A stretch of DNA of 64,000 nucleotides, taken from NCBI GenBank assembly GCA_964589625.1, contig CAZPSH010000007.1:65260-129259 (forward strand), in the 5' to 3' direction. The translations under genes and the position numbers were made by a program. The notes beneath the pieces are model-generated. The model had not been told where the DNA came from. It made no database searches and saw nothing but the letters and a program-made list of their open reading frames with translations. The stretch's first letter is position 1. Each line of letters begins with the position of its first letter. Below, one piece after another: positions 1 through 8,511 of the stretch. The stretch comes from JBFLVU01 sp964589625 (GTDB lineage Bacteria > Acidobacteriota > UBA4820 > DSQY01).

Positions 1-673
1 GGGCGTACAAGCCAAGGCTTCGCATGCCGAGGCGGGCCAGAAGAACGAGCCCTAGGAGCACGCCCAGTCCGGCTCCAAGGTAGGCCATGCGGATCCCATC
101 GCTATAAAAGATGGCGATGACGAGAACCGCGCCCAAATCGTCCACGATGGCCAGCGCCGCCAGGAACACCCTCAGCGCGGGAGGGACCCGATCTCCCAGC
201 AGGGCCAGGACGCCCAGGGCGAAGGCGATGTCCGTCGCCATGGGAATCCCCCACCCCCCGGCGCCGGCGCCCCCCGCGTTGATCGTCATGTACAGGGCCG
301 CGGGAACGGCCATCCCCCCCAGGGCCCCGGCGATGGGGAGAAGGGCCTGCCGCGGCGTGGACAGCTCCCCCACCAGGATCTCGCGCTTGATCTCCAGACC
401 CACGACGAAAAAGAAGAGGGCCATGAGTCCGTCGTTGATCCAGAGAAGGAAGGGTTTGGACAGGAGGAAGGGTCCGGCCCCCACAGATATCCTCCAGGAA
501 AAAGCCCCGGTGTAGGATTCGGCCCAGGGGGAGTTGGCCCAGGCCAGGGCCGCGAGGGCGGCACCCAGCAGGATCACCCCTCCGCCGGCTTCCGTCTTAA
601 AGAACTCTTGGAAGGGCAGGGGTATCGCGACCCGGCCCCGCCCCGACTTGCCCCGAGCCGACTTGGCGCCCAT
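1..673 (-). CDS. nhaA: Na+/H+ antiporter NhaA (partial, C-terminus outside window)
   Basis: Integral membrane Na+/H+ antiporter of the NhaA family, which exports sodium in exchange for protons across the inner membrane. Translating the minus strand from the ATG at 673 gives MGAKSARGKSG and then hydrophobic helices. Family hallmarks are visible: LFFFVVGLEIKREIL (about residues 85-100), MATDIAFALGVLALLG (about 145-160) and AIVDDLGAVLVIAIFYS, which holds the paired aspartates of the ion-binding site. About 224 codons are present of the usual 380-450; the reading frame is still open at base 1, so the C-terminal helices lie outside the window. An AGGA sits just upstream of the start. The gene is divergent from the mscL fragment. 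Family assignment is secure; whether the missing part is intact cannot be seen. Confidence 0.93.
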   Translation of the reverse strand, partial: MGAKSARGKSGRGRVAIPLPFQEFFKTEAGGGVILLGAALAALAWANSPWAESYTGAFSWRISVGAGPFLLSKPFLLWINDGLMALFFFVVGLEIKREILVGELSTPRQALLPIAGALGGMAVPAALYMTINAGGAGAGGWGIPMATDIAFALGVLALLGDRVPPALRVFLAALAIVDDLGAVLVIAIFYSDGIRMAYLGAGLGVLLGLVLLARLGMRSLGLYA

Positions 674-774
674 TCGTCCTCCCGTATCCGCGTAGACGAT
701 CCCACACCGAACGTAATGGAATCTGGCACAGTCTACAGCAAACGGCGCCGCACCTTCTCGGGGAAGGTGATCGA

Positions 775-945
775 ATGTTCAAGGAATTCAGAGAATTCGC
801 GATGCGGGGCCACGTTCTGGACATGGCGGTGGGCATCCTCATTGGAGGCGCCTTCGGGAAAATCATCAGGTCCTTCGTGGGCGACGTGCTCAGGCCGCCC
901 ATTGGCCTCCTCCTCGGGAAAGTGGACTTCTCGAACCTGTTCATC
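775..945 (+). pseudogene. mscL: 5' fragment of mscL (large-conductance mechanosensitive channel)
   Basis: The first 57 codons match the start of MscL, the homopentameric channel that opens under osmotic downshock: MFKEFREFAMRGHVLDMAVG, then a GGAFGKII segment (TM1) and the periplasmic-loop start VDFSNLFI. At about base 945 homology stops abruptly and the sequence becomes the reverse complement of a PKD/TIG gene, so TM2 and the C-terminal helix are missing (normal length about 130-150 aa). A GGGGAAGGTG stretch precedes the ATG. The open frame runs on to 1101 only because GC-rich DNA lacks stops. The gene is either broken here or, more likely, intact in the organism and truncated by a chimeric assembly join. 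Confidence 0.85.
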
Positions 946-1645
946 GAAGCGGAAGGGATTCCCCTTCTTCGCGATGGAGGAGACCGACGGGGGGGCACCG
1001 CTACGGCCCCGACCACGAGGGTCCCGGTCTGGGTGCACACGTCGTTGCCGTTGCCCTCGCGGACCGTAAGCGTCCACGTGAAGGTGCCCTCGCTGGCGTA
1101 GGAGTGGAAAACGCCCAGGGCCGTCCCGTGGGCCGATCCGTCCCCGAAGTCCCAGTCGTAGGAGGGAGAGTCCGAACAGCCCGTTGCCGTCGCCGATCCC
1201 GAGAACGCGACGAGCTGTCCTGTTTCGGTCGTCGCCGGGACCACCGCAGAGCAGGCGAGGGAACAGCCCTGGGCGTTCACCTGGATCGTGAGGTGGGAGT
1301 CGGTGGCCATGTCGGAGGCGCCGTCGGTGACCGTGAGGGACACCGGATAGGATCCGGCGGCGGCGTACGTGTGAGAGGGGGCCTGTTGGATCGAGGTCCC
1401 GCCGTCTCCGAAGGTCCACGCGTACGAGTAGGGTGGAGCCCCCCCCCGACGCAGAGGCCGCGAAGGCCACCTCCAGGGGCGCCGTCCCGCTCTCCGGAGC
1501 CGCGGAGGCCGAGGCCGTCAACGTGGAGGAATAGGCACAGAGTCCGGCGGAGGCGGGCGTTGGGCTGGCCACCGACAGGTTCATGGTCCCTGCGGAAAGG
1601 GCCAGTGTCCCGAGGGCCAGACCCGGGCTGCCGACTACGGCCGCG
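946..1645 (-). pseudogene. Internal fragment of a PKD/TIG-domain surface protein, frameshifted
   Basis: On the minus strand the translation reads from about 1645 (AAVVGSPGLALGTL) through two PKD domains, recognisable by YAWTFGDGG and YDWDFGDGS, and then PP-SVSSIAKKGNPFRF, the start of a TIG/IPT domain. It ends abruptly at about 946. The same PKD-then-TIG order closes the nine-haem cytochrome at 40105-42597, so this may be part of a paralogue. Two reading-frame breaks fall on homopolymers: nine C at 1439-1447 and seven G at 988-994 (plus strand). Neither end has a start or stop that makes sense. The piece lies inverted between the mscL 5' fragment and the rtcB 3' fragment, which suggests a low-quality chimeric join rather than a gene in its natural place. 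Confidence 0.75.
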
Positions 1646-1646
1646 G

Positions 1647-2423
1647 TGGGGTCTTTTCGCCGGTCCGGTCGTCCTGATGATCCACTCGGGAAGCCGGGGC
1701 CTGGGCCACCAGGTGGGCGAGGAGTACATGGCCCTCGCGCGCTCCCGCCGCTATTTTGAAGCTCACCCTACCCGGGAGCTCTGCTTCATGCCCGTGGACT
1801 CGGCGGAGGGCCGGCGATACTTGGGCGCCATGAACGCAGGAGCCAACCTCGCCTTCGCCAATCGGCACCTCATCGCCGCCCTCGTGAGGAAGAACCTCTC
1901 TGACCACCACCCTAACGCCAGAGTCTCCCTCCTTTACGACGTCCCCCACAACATCGCCAAGAGGGAGATCCACGGCGGGCGGGAGCTCTGGGTTCACCGC
2001 AAGGGCGCCACGCGAGCCTTCCCAGGGCCACGGATGCCAGGTACCCCCTTTGCCGAAACGGGCCAGCCCGTTCTCATCCCCGGTTCCATGGGAACCCGCT
2101 CCTACCTTCTTAGGGGGATCCCGGAGAATGAGGCCGCCCTGTGCTCGGCCAACCACGGCGCCGGCCGACGCCTGAGCCGGACGGCCGCGGCGGGGGTGCT
2201 CCGCCGGAGGGACGGAAAGGTACTGAGGCCCGGCGCCATCACGGACGAAGAATTCCGTCATGCCATGGAGGGCGTGGACCTGGTCTGTGAAGACAGGGAC
2301 TCCATCAAGGAGGAAGCGCCCCAAGCCTACAAGGACATCGGAGCCGTCATTGAGGCGGTCTGCGGGGCGGGGCTCGCGGAGGTGGTTGCCGTTCTGCGCC
2401 CTCTGGCGGTGCTGAAGGGCTAA
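1647..2423 (+). pseudogene. rtcB: 3' half of rtcB (tRNA-splicing / RNA repair ligase)
   Basis: The sequence from about 1647 encodes the C-terminal half of RtcB, the GTP- and Mn2+-dependent ligase that joins 2',3'-cyclic-phosphate (or 3'-phosphate) and 5'-OH RNA ends. Visible signatures in order are VVLMIHSGSRGLGHQV, LLYDVPHNIAKREIH, RKGATRAFPGP, GSMGTRSYLL and ANHGAGRRLSR. The last carries the histidine that RtcB guanylylates. The N-terminal half, with the DVGCG-type metal-binding motif, is absent; upstream of the join the DNA is the inverted PKD piece. The apparent open frame from 1104 is an artefact of GC-rich sequence. mscL and rtcB are both on the plus strand, so they may be true neighbours whose junction was lost in assembly. 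Confidence 0.85.
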
Positions 2424-2432
2424 GGGAGGCAA

Positions 2433-4739
2433 CTACCGGGAGAGGTGCGGCGGCGCCTCCCCCGGATCTCCACCCGCAACCCGCGCGCCGGACTTCCGTC
2501 GCGCTGTATGGCCCTTCGGCTTCCAGAGGATGCCGAAGGAGAGGACTTGCACGCCACCCCGGCCGACGGGGAGGAGGGTCACCGTCTCCAAGTCCCCTCC
2601 GAGGAAGCGCCGAAGGTGGTCCTCCCGGGCCACGGCCAGGGCGGACGAGGCGGAGGCACGCTCGGCCCGGGCGTCGGCCAGGTCCGATTCGAGGGCCTCC
2701 AAGCGGTCCTCCGCCCGGTCGGCCATCCTTTTCTTGGAGGCCGTCCTGCTGATGGCCCCCCCGATGCTCCGCTTCGAGCCGAGTAGGCCGCCCAGCACCC
2801 CGATACCCACGGAGATGGCCGTGTCCGCGCTTCGGGCCTTCGACTCGGAGCGCTGGCTTTCCACCTTGATTTCCAGTTGACGTACGCGATCCTCCGCGCG
2901 CTCCAAGCGCCGGCGCAGCGGATCCAGCGCCTTGGCCTCCGCGGCCGCCCGGCGGGCCTCCCTCCTGGCGGTGACGCGGCTGCGGAAGGAGTCCTCGGGC
3001 TCCCCCGGCGCCTGCACTTCCCCCGTGACGGGATCCCTGAGGAGCTTCAGGACTCGGCGGGCGGAGAGGGCGGAGGCGGCGGCCTTTGCGGCGCGCTCCG
3101 GCTTCCAGGAGGAGAAGTACGCCGGCAAGGGGCGTGCCGATGCTCCCGCTCCGGGCCAGTCTCCCGAACCCATGCTTTCGGCGTCCAACGGGTCGGCCGC
3201 GAGGTCCGCCTCGAGCGTTGCGCCACCCAAGGGCCAAAGCACTTTTTGCACGAGGGCGACGGGGGGGGCCTTCGGAGCCGTTCGGTACGAAACCTGGACC
3301 TCCGCGGCCAGGTGGGGAAAAAGAACACCGGATCCCGAAAAGAAGGATGGCCAGCCGGCGGGAACGGTGGGAGGGTCTTCGCCTCCCGTCCGCTCCTCCG
3401 TAACGGGCACGGCCGCGGGCGGCGCGGCGCCCAGGAGCCGCTCCAGCTGCGGCGGGGCGAGCGGTCCGGCCAGGAATGACACGCAGTGGCGGGTCTCCAT
3501 GAGCAGGGGGGCGTTCCGCTTCACGTCATGGACCAGAAACGTCCGCGGGGCGATCTCTCCGAGCCTTTCGGCGGCGTCCGCTCCTCCGGGGAGGGAGCCC
3601 AGGGCGTCCGCGACCCGCCTCCGGTCGGGTTCGGTCTGCAGGCGGCCGAGGAACCAGAGACCGGCGTTGGTGAGCCCCTTGTAATCGAGGTCTACGGGGT
3701 TTTGCGTTGCGAGGACAACTCCCACGCCGAAGGCCCGCGCCTGTTTAAGGAGGGCGAGAAGCGGGGCCTTGGTGGGCGGGTTGGCCGGGTGAGGCGGGAA
3801 GTACCCGAAGACCTCGTCGAAGACGACCAGGGCGCGGAGTGTGTCACTCCCAGACTGGGAGCGCGTCCACGAGGCGAGTTCCCCCAGCAAGAGACCCAGG
3901 AAGAAGAGCCGCTGGGACTCGGGAAGGTGGCTGAGGGTCAGGACCGTCTGCGTTCCCGTCGACGCGGGGCCCAGCCAGGCGTCCAGATCCAGGGCCGCCC
4001 CTGATCTCCAGGCCTTGAGCGCCGGGGAGGCGAGGAGGGCGTTGAGCCGGAGGGCGAGGGCCGTCCGGTCTTTCGGGGGGATGACCGTGTCCAGATCGAG
4101 GACGCCGATCCGATCCAATCCGGGCGACAGCACCTGCCGGACGAGGTCCTCGAGGGAGGGCGCCGCCCCACGGCCCCACAACTCCAGAAGGAGATGGGAC
4201 AGGAGCAGCCCCTCGGGGCTCGTGGCCGGGTCGTCCGACAGGTCCGCCAGGGCCATCAGGGAAGCCGCCGCCGACAGGGCGCCCTCCTCCCTTTCCTCCT
4301 CGGGAGGTGAAGCGAAGCGCTCCAGGACGTTGACGGGCCGGAGTTCCGCCCCGGGCGTCAGTACGCGGACCGGCACCCGGGCCAGAGAGCGCACCGCGTC
4401 GGGACCGGGACCGAAGGCCTCCACACCCGCCCGCCAGCGTGAGGCCGTTTCTGGAGCCCGGCCCGCCTGGACGAAGGGAGCGAAGTCCTCGGGCCGAAAG
4501 TCGGGGAAAACCAGCAACCGGTTCGTCAGGTCCCCCTTGGGATCGAGAATCAGGGAGGGGACGCCCGCCAATGCGGCCTCTTCCAGGAGATTGACGAGGA
4601 GTCCTGTTTTGCCGGACCCGGTCATACCGATTGCGGCGGCGTGGGTCGTGAGGCGATCGGCGTCCAGTTCATATCGCTGGGGTTCCGCCGAGGCCTCTCC
4701 GGCGGCCTTCGTGCGTCCCAAAAACAGGCGTGCGCCCAT
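2433..4739 (-). CDS. HerA/DUF87-like ATP-binding protein
   Basis: A 768-residue P-loop ATPase of the HerA/FtsK-like (DUF87) group. The Walker A is GMTGSGKTGLLVNLLEEAA at about residues 38-56, followed by PSLILDPKGDLTN, typical of these pumps. The Walker B is LRALVVFDEVFGYFPP near residue 305. The C-terminal third contains long charged coiled-coil stretches (about 590-650 and 680-720) around a short Gly/Ile-rich segment (VGIGVLGGLLGSK). The start at 4739 (ATG) gives the expected short N-terminus before the nucleotide-binding core. It stands alone, convergent with the rtcB fragment and divergent from the methyltransferase. No nuclease partner (NurA-like) is adjacent, so a DNA-end-processing role is not supported by context. 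Cellular role unknown; ATPase family is clear. Confidence 0.85.
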   Translation of the reverse strand: MGARLFLGRTKAAGEASAEPQRYELDADRLTTHAAAIGMTGSGKTGLLVNLLEEAALAGVPSLILDPKGDLTNRLLVFPDFRPEDFAPFVQAGRAPETASRWRAGVEAFGPGPDAVRSLARVPVRVLTPGAELRPVNVLERFASPPEEEREEGALSAAASLMALADLSDDPATSPEGLLLSHLLLELWGRGAAPSLEDLVRQVLSPGLDRIGVLDLDTVIPPKDRTALALRLNALLASPALKAWRSGAALDLDAWLGPASTGTQTVLTLSHLPESQRLFFLGLLLGELASWTRSQSGSDTLRALVVFDEVFGYFPPHPANPPTKAPLLALLKQARAFGVGVVLATQNPVDLDYKGLTNAGLWFLGRLQTEPDRRRVADALGSLPGGADAAERLGEIAPRTFLVHDVKRNAPLLMETRHCVSFLAGPLAPPQLERLLGAAPPAAVPVTEERTGGEDPPTVPAGWPSFFSGSGVLFPHLAAEVQVSYRTAPKAPPVALVQKVLWPLGGATLEADLAADPLDAESMGSGDWPGAGASARPLPAYFSSWKPERAAKAAASALSARRVLKLLRDPVTGEVQAPGEPEDSFRSRVTARREARRAAAEAKALDPLRRRLERAEDRVRQLEIKVESQRSESKARSADTAISVGIGVLGGLLGSKRSIGGAISRTASKKRMADRAEDRLEALESDLADARAERASASSALAVAREDHLRRFLGGDLETVTLLPVGRGGVQVLSFGILWKPKGHTARRKSGARVAGGDPGEAPPHLSR

Positions 4740-4863
4740 GGTTTCCTCCCGATCCCCTCATGATACGCTGCGGGTCTCCCGCACGGTATCGAGCGAGTGT
4801 TCCCCGAAGCGCTTCGTTGCCGTATCCTGGACGGGCGGCGTCTCAGCGTCTCGAAAGGAGCTC

Positions 4864-5634
4864 ATGGCCTGGGATCCGGACCTCTATCACCGATTCCGCG
4901 CGGAGCGCGCGGCCCCCTTTGAGGACCTATTGGGGCTCGTGCGTCAGGCGCCCGGACTTTCGGTTCTGGACCTCGGATGCGGGACGGGCGAACTCACGGC
5001 CCGGTTGAAGGAGGCCCTTCCCGGTTCGGACGTGTTGGGGTTGGACAGTTCCCCGGCGATGCTGGAGAGGGCCCGCGACCTCGCTCGGCCAGGCCTCCGC
5101 TTCGAACTCGGCTCGGTGGAGGCGGCGGAGGGAGAGTTCGACCTCGTCTTTTCCAACGCCGCCCTCCACTGGGTCGCGGGCCACAGGCACCTCGTCCCCC
5201 GGCTCATTGGAATGGTCCGGCCGGGCGGCCAGCTCGCCGTCCAGATCCCTTCCAATCACGACCATCCCGCCAACCGGACGGGCGACGAGGTGGCCTTGCG
5301 GCCCCCCTTCCGAGAAGCCCTCGGGGCCTGGACGAGGACCGTGCACGTCCTGCCGCTTCCGGAGTACGCCGAGACTCTTCATTCCGCGGGAGCCGAGGGT
5401 CTGACGGCCCTGGAGAAGGTCTATCCCCACATCCTCGCGGACGCAGGGGCCCTCCGCGACTGGCTGGAGGGAACGACGCTCCGCCCCTACCTCTCCCGCC
5501 TCCCCGAGCCGCTTCGCGGGCCCTTTCTGGAGGCCGTGGGAGAGGAGTTGGCGAGCCGGTTCCCCGGCACGCCCGTGTTCTTCGGGTTCCGAAGGATCCT
5601 CCTCCACGCCCACCGCCGAAAGGGCGACCGGTGA
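4864..5634 (+). CDS. Class I SAM-dependent methyltransferase, trans-aconitate methyltransferase-like
   Basis: A 256-residue Rossmann-fold methyltransferase. Motif I is VLDLGCGTGELTARLKEAL (residues about 33-51), the SAM-ribose acid is in VLGLDSSPAML, and FDLVFSNAALHWV is the post-I/motif II stretch typical of trans-aconitate 2-methyltransferases (Tam). The overall length matches Tam. Substrate specificity cannot be read from sequence, so Tam is the nearest family rather than a proven activity. The ATG at 4864 has GAAAGGAGCTC immediately upstream. The frame is open much further back, but that region lies over the ATPase gene on the other strand and has no homology. The stop overlaps the GTG of the next gene (GTGA), so the two are probably co-transcribed. 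Confidence 0.85.
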   Translation: MAWDPDLYHRFRAERAAPFEDLLGLVRQAPGLSVLDLGCGTGELTARLKEALPGSDVLGLDSSPAMLERARDLARPGLRFELGSVEAAEGEFDLVFSNAALHWVAGHRHLVPRLIGMVRPGGQLAVQIPSNHDHPANRTGDEVALRPPFREALGAWTRTVHVLPLPEYAETLHSAGAEGLTALEKVYPHILADAGALRDWLEGTTLRPYLSRLPEPLRGPFLEAVGEELASRFPGTPVFFGFRRILLHAHRRKGDR

Positions 5635-6263
5635 GCCGGATCCCGCGGATCCTCTTTCTCGCGTTGACCGCCCTTCTCCTGGACGGATGCCGGCCGAAGG
5701 TGACTCGGTTTACCTTCGAACCCCTGGACGTCGGCTCCGACCCCGTACAGACCGCCTGCGAGGATATGCCCGCCTGGACCCTTCGCGCGGGCGGATTCAC
5801 CGTGACGGTGACGCCCAAGGCCGACTATACGGTGCGGGGAATCGTCCTTTCCACGAGGCGGTACCGCCACGACCGAAACGCCATCCTGTCCCCCTGCGAC
5901 ATCGCCCTCGCCTGGGGCAAGATGGCGGACGGGGACGTCCTCGACGAGGTTTCCTGGAACCAGAGCGGGCGGTGGTACTGGTGGTCCTACGACTCGGACT
6001 TCCCGTTCGACAACGCGGCCATTGCCCGGTATTCCGCCAACACGCACGTCATTCCCTCCACCCCGAACGTTCGGCGGGCCGTCCTTGCCCTGGACGCAGG
6101 TGACCGGGTGTCGCTCTCGGGACAACTCGTGTTCGTGGACGCCACCGACGGATCCTCCACCTGGTGGTGGCACAGCAGCCTCTCCCGGGAAGACACGGGC
6201 GAGGGCTCCTGCGAAGTACTCTTCTTGAGGAGCGTCGAGGTGGACGGAAGGGTGTACGAATGA
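5631..6263 (+). CDS. Putative lipoprotein, unknown function
   Basis: A 210-residue exported protein starting at GTG 5631, which overlaps the methyltransferase stop. Residues 1-20 are a signal sequence (RIPRILFLALTALLL) ending in DGC, a plausible though imperfect lipobox (Asp at -2), so lipidation is likely but not certain. The mature part is rich in Trp/Tyr (RWYWWSYDSDFPFDN, STWWWHSS) and looks like a beta-sandwich domain. I do not recognise the family. The stop falls exactly where insertion-sequence remnant DNA begins (the remnant's ATG overlaps this TGA), so the natural C-terminus may have been altered by an old insertion. Confidence 0.6.
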   Translation: MSRIPRILFLALTALLLDGCRPKVTRFTFEPLDVGSDPVQTACEDMPAWTLRAGGFTVTVTPKADYTVRGIVLSTRRYRHDRNAILSPCDIALAWGKMADGDVLDEVSWNQSGRWYWWSYDSDFPFDNAAIARYSANTHVIPSTPNVRRAVLALDAGDRVSLSGQLVFVDATDGSSTWWWHSSLSREDTGEGSCEVLFLRSVEVDGRVYE

Positions 6264-6541
6264 TTCGCGCGGTCCTGGCCCTCGTCCTGATGAAGGCTCT
6301 CCGAGAGATGCTGGACGAGGCGGGGCTTCAAGTGGAGTGGGACCGCTTCATTTAGGACCTTGGTGGGCTGCAAAGCTTCGTTGTCGAGCAGGCGGGCAAG
6401 CGCTTTGCCTTCCGCTCAGACGCTCGGGGCGAGGTGGCCAGGGGTTTTCAGGCCGCCGCCATTGCCATGCCCCAGCGCATCCGCCAGCTTCCAGCCGCCA
6501 CCGGGCCTCCGCCAAAAGCCGCAGGAGGGCACGTGCAGTGA
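6260..6541 (+). mobile_element. C-terminal remnant of an IS1634-like (IS4-group) transposase, with in-frame amber stop
   Basis: Read in one frame, 6260-6541 gives LALVLMKALREMLDEAG, then VEWDRFI, a TAG at 6353-6355, and on to FVVEQAGKRFAFRS and AIAMPQRIRQL before a TGA. This layout (hydrophobic LALVL helix, then a D-L-x-x-L / V-E-Q-x-G-K-R-F strand, then a short P-x-x-R tail) matches the end of IS1634-type DDE transposases as I remember the family; a database search would be needed to confirm it. All catalytic parts are missing. The TAG and the lack of an N-terminus mark it as decayed. Terminal inverted repeats were not found. Confidence 0.55.
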
Positions 6542-6578
6542 CACGCCAACATCGCCCCTCGTACTGTCCTCATTTTAC

Positions 6579-7020
6579 ATGGGTTACGACAAGGCACTGT
6601 CGAAGATGTGTTGGATGCGCGGCGCGGACGTAGACCAGGGCGAGCCGTTCAGCTACATCTCCCTCGATTCGAGGATTCCGATGGACCATCCGCTGCGGCC
6701 GATCCGGAAGATGGTCGATGCGGCGCTCTGCTACATGGAGCACGTGCTGATGGAGAACCGGAACGGGCTCGCCGTCGACGGCCGGGTGACCCTGGCCGAA
6801 GGGACGGCCGAGCGGGAGGAGATCCGCCATCGACGGCCGCACGATGCGACATGCGGGCTTCTCGATGAGCCAGGTCATACGGAAGCGTATCGAGGAAATC
6901 TTCGGGTGGGCCAAGACGGTGGGTAACCTGAGAAAGACCAGGTTCCGTGGGCGTGCGCGCCTCGGGTGGAGCTTCATGCTGACCCTCGCGGCTACAACCT
7001 GGTCCGCATGAAAAACCTGC
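6579..7020 (+). mobile_element. Decayed IS5/IS1182-type transposase remnant
   Basis: The N-terminal part (MRGADVDQGEPFSYISLDSR, then DHPLRPIRKMVD) is the standard opening of IS5/IS1182-type DDE transposases. It jumps directly to MENRNGLAVDGRVT and GTAEREE, so the intervening DDE-catalytic region is deleted. After a frame change near 6828 the end of the protein is recognisable (IDGRTMRHAGFSMSQ, RKRIEEIFGWAKTVG, NLRKTRFRGRARLGW). Another one-base loss near 6995 precedes YNLVRMKNL. With at least one deletion and two frame breaks it cannot encode a working transposase. It sits beside the other IS remnant, forming a roughly 760-bp scar between the lipoprotein and trxB. Confidence 0.8.
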
Positions 7021-7286
7021 AAGACCCATCCCTCGGGGCAACCGGCAATCCTGAGCGCCATAACCCCGAAAGGCACCTCAGACCAAGACAAACAGGGCGC
7101 TTTTCAGCAGCCTGTCAGCCCCCAGACCCCTAAGTCCGAAGACGGAGCACGGGAGACGAAATACGGGAGGGGCAGGGGGCAGTCTGAAGATGGGAGAGAG
7201 GTTGGAAGGGCGGAGGATGGGGAACCGGCTTCGAAAATGGGGCAGCCGTGGTCTATACTTGCGATTCTGAACTGGGGGAAAGCGCC
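7021..7286. other. Intergenic region upstream of trxB
   Basis: No gene is seen here. Bases 7135-7200 are purine-rich with GGGAGACGA-like words resembling the 28-bp repeat at 10360-10660. A TATACT (7254-7259) with TTCGAA 18 bases upstream (7230-7235) is a possible sigma70 promoter for trxB. Confidence 0.4.
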
Positions 7287-8225
7287 ATGGCGGAGAAGGT
7301 CGTCATCATCGGTTCGGGGCCCGCGGGACACACGGCGGCCATCTATGCCGCGCGGGCGGGGCTCCGCCCGCTCCTCTTCGAGGGCTTCATCGCCGGCGGC
7401 GTGGCCGGCGGACAGCTCATGACCACCACGGAGGTGGAGAACTTCCCGGGCTTCCCCGAGGGGGTGACCGGACCCGAGCTCATGGATCGCATGCGCGCGC
7501 AGAGCGAGCGCTTCGGCACCCGAATCCTCACGGAAGACGTGGAGTCCGTGGACCTTTCCAAGCGCCCCTTTGCCGTGCGCTCGGGCGAGACGACCGCCGA
7601 GGCCGAAGCCCTCATCCTCGCCACGGGGGCCACGGCCAAGCGCCTCCACCTGCCTTCGGAACCGCGGCTGTGGCAAAGGGGGATCTCGGCGTGCGCCGTC
7701 TGCGACGGGGCTCTGCCGCCTTTCCGCAACAAGGTCCTGGCGGTGGTGGGGGGGGGCGACACGGCCATGGAGGAAGCCACCTACCTCACCCACTTTGCCT
7801 CCAAGGTCCTTCTCGTCCACCGCCGCCGCGAGTTCCGGGCCTCCCAGGCCATGCAGAAGCGGGTCCTCGAAAACCCGAAAATCGAGGTGGTCTGGGACTC
7901 GGTCGTCGAGGACGCCCTCGGGGAGGGCTTCGTCGCCGGCGTCCGCTTGAAGGACGTGAGGACCGGAGAGACGTCTGAAAGGGAGGCGGGCGGCCTTTTC
8001 TACGCCATCGGCCACACGCCCAACACCTCCCTTTTCCGGGGCCAGCTCGACCTGGACGAGACCGGATACATTCTCACCCGGCCCGGGTCCTCCCTCACCT
8101 CGGTGGAGGGCGTCTTCGCCGCGGGTGACGTGCAGGACAGCCGGTACCGCCAGGCCGTTACGGCGGCGGGCTCGGGCTGCATGGCGGCCCTCGATTGCGA
8201 ACGCTGGCTCGGGGAACGCGCGTGA
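7287..8225 (+). CDS. trxB: Thioredoxin reductase
   Basis: A 312-residue flavoprotein disulfide reductase that passes electrons from NADPH through FAD to thioredoxin in the cytoplasm. The FAD-binding GXGXXG is VVIIGSGPAGHTAAIYAARAG near the N-terminus. The redox-active pair is CAVCDG (Cys136, Cys139), the NADPH-binding site is VVGGGDTAMEEA with the HRRREFRAS basic cluster, and the FAD C-terminal motif is GVFAAGDVQD. Length and order are those of standard low-molecular-weight TrxB. The ATG at 7287 is chosen over an in-frame GTG at 7248 because homology begins there and GGGGGAA lies 6 bases upstream. It is monocistronic as far as can be seen; no thioredoxin gene is adjacent. Confidence 0.96.
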   Translation: MAEKVVIIGSGPAGHTAAIYAARAGLRPLLFEGFIAGGVAGGQLMTTTEVENFPGFPEGVTGPELMDRMRAQSERFGTRILTEDVESVDLSKRPFAVRSGETTAEAEALILATGATAKRLHLPSEPRLWQRGISACAVCDGALPPFRNKVLAVVGGGDTAMEEATYLTHFASKVLLVHRRREFRASQAMQKRVLENPKIEVVWDSVVEDALGEGFVAGVRLKDVRTGETSEREAGGLFYAIGHTPNTSLFRGQLDLDETGYILTRPGSSLTSVEGVFAAGDVQDSRYRQAVTAAGSGCMAALDCERWLGERA

Positions 8226-8307
8226 GGAAGTCACCCCGCCTCTCTTCGGCGGCCGAACCCCCTTCGCCCCGCCGGATCACCGAGGGGGGGACGGCGACGC
8301 GCGCCTG

Positions 8308-8431
8308 AGGGTCCGCCCGCAGCGGGGAGGATCTCCTCATGCGCGTTCACAACGCCCTCGAGGACCACTTGGGCGGGGCCCCGCCCGGAGACGACCTCAC
8401 CCTCTTCTGCGCCCGCTGCGCCCGCGCCTGA
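8308..8431 (+). pseudogene. C-terminal scrap of a PP2C/SpoIIE-type phosphatase
   Basis: Translation ending at the TGA 8429-8431 reads SGEDLLMRVHNALEDHLGG, then APPGDDLTLFCARCARA. The PP-x-DD-[LI]-T-L pattern close to a C-terminus is the usual ending of SpoIIE/PP2C-type serine phosphatases. Nothing upstream in frame belongs to that family: a TGA lies at about 8306 and the trxB stop at 8225. It therefore looks like a remnant left after deletion. A 30-codon ORF from ATG 8339 could be translated, but there is no reason to think it functional. Confidence 0.4.
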
Positions 8432-8511
8432 GCCTCCCGCTCTGGACATTCGCGCCTTGACGCCTTCGCCGCCCCTCCGCTAAGGTTTCCGTAAGCGGGG
8501 GAGGAGGACCC

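Noticed and set aside
1439..1447. Phase-variable homopolymer (nine C) in a PKD surface protein
   Set aside because: The piece has no start or end of its own and lies in a suspect assembly join with another homopolymer break, so sequencing error is likelier than phase variation.
3841..4863. Long N-terminal extension of the methyltransferase frame
   Set aside because: It lies antisense to the HerA-like ATPase and has no homology; GAAAGGAG marks the true start at 4864.
6353..6355. In-frame TAG read through as an amino acid (amber recoding)
   Set aside because: The reading frame is a decayed transposase end without its N-terminus; a disabling mutation is the simpler reading, and other genes in the window end in TAG normally (for example guaB).
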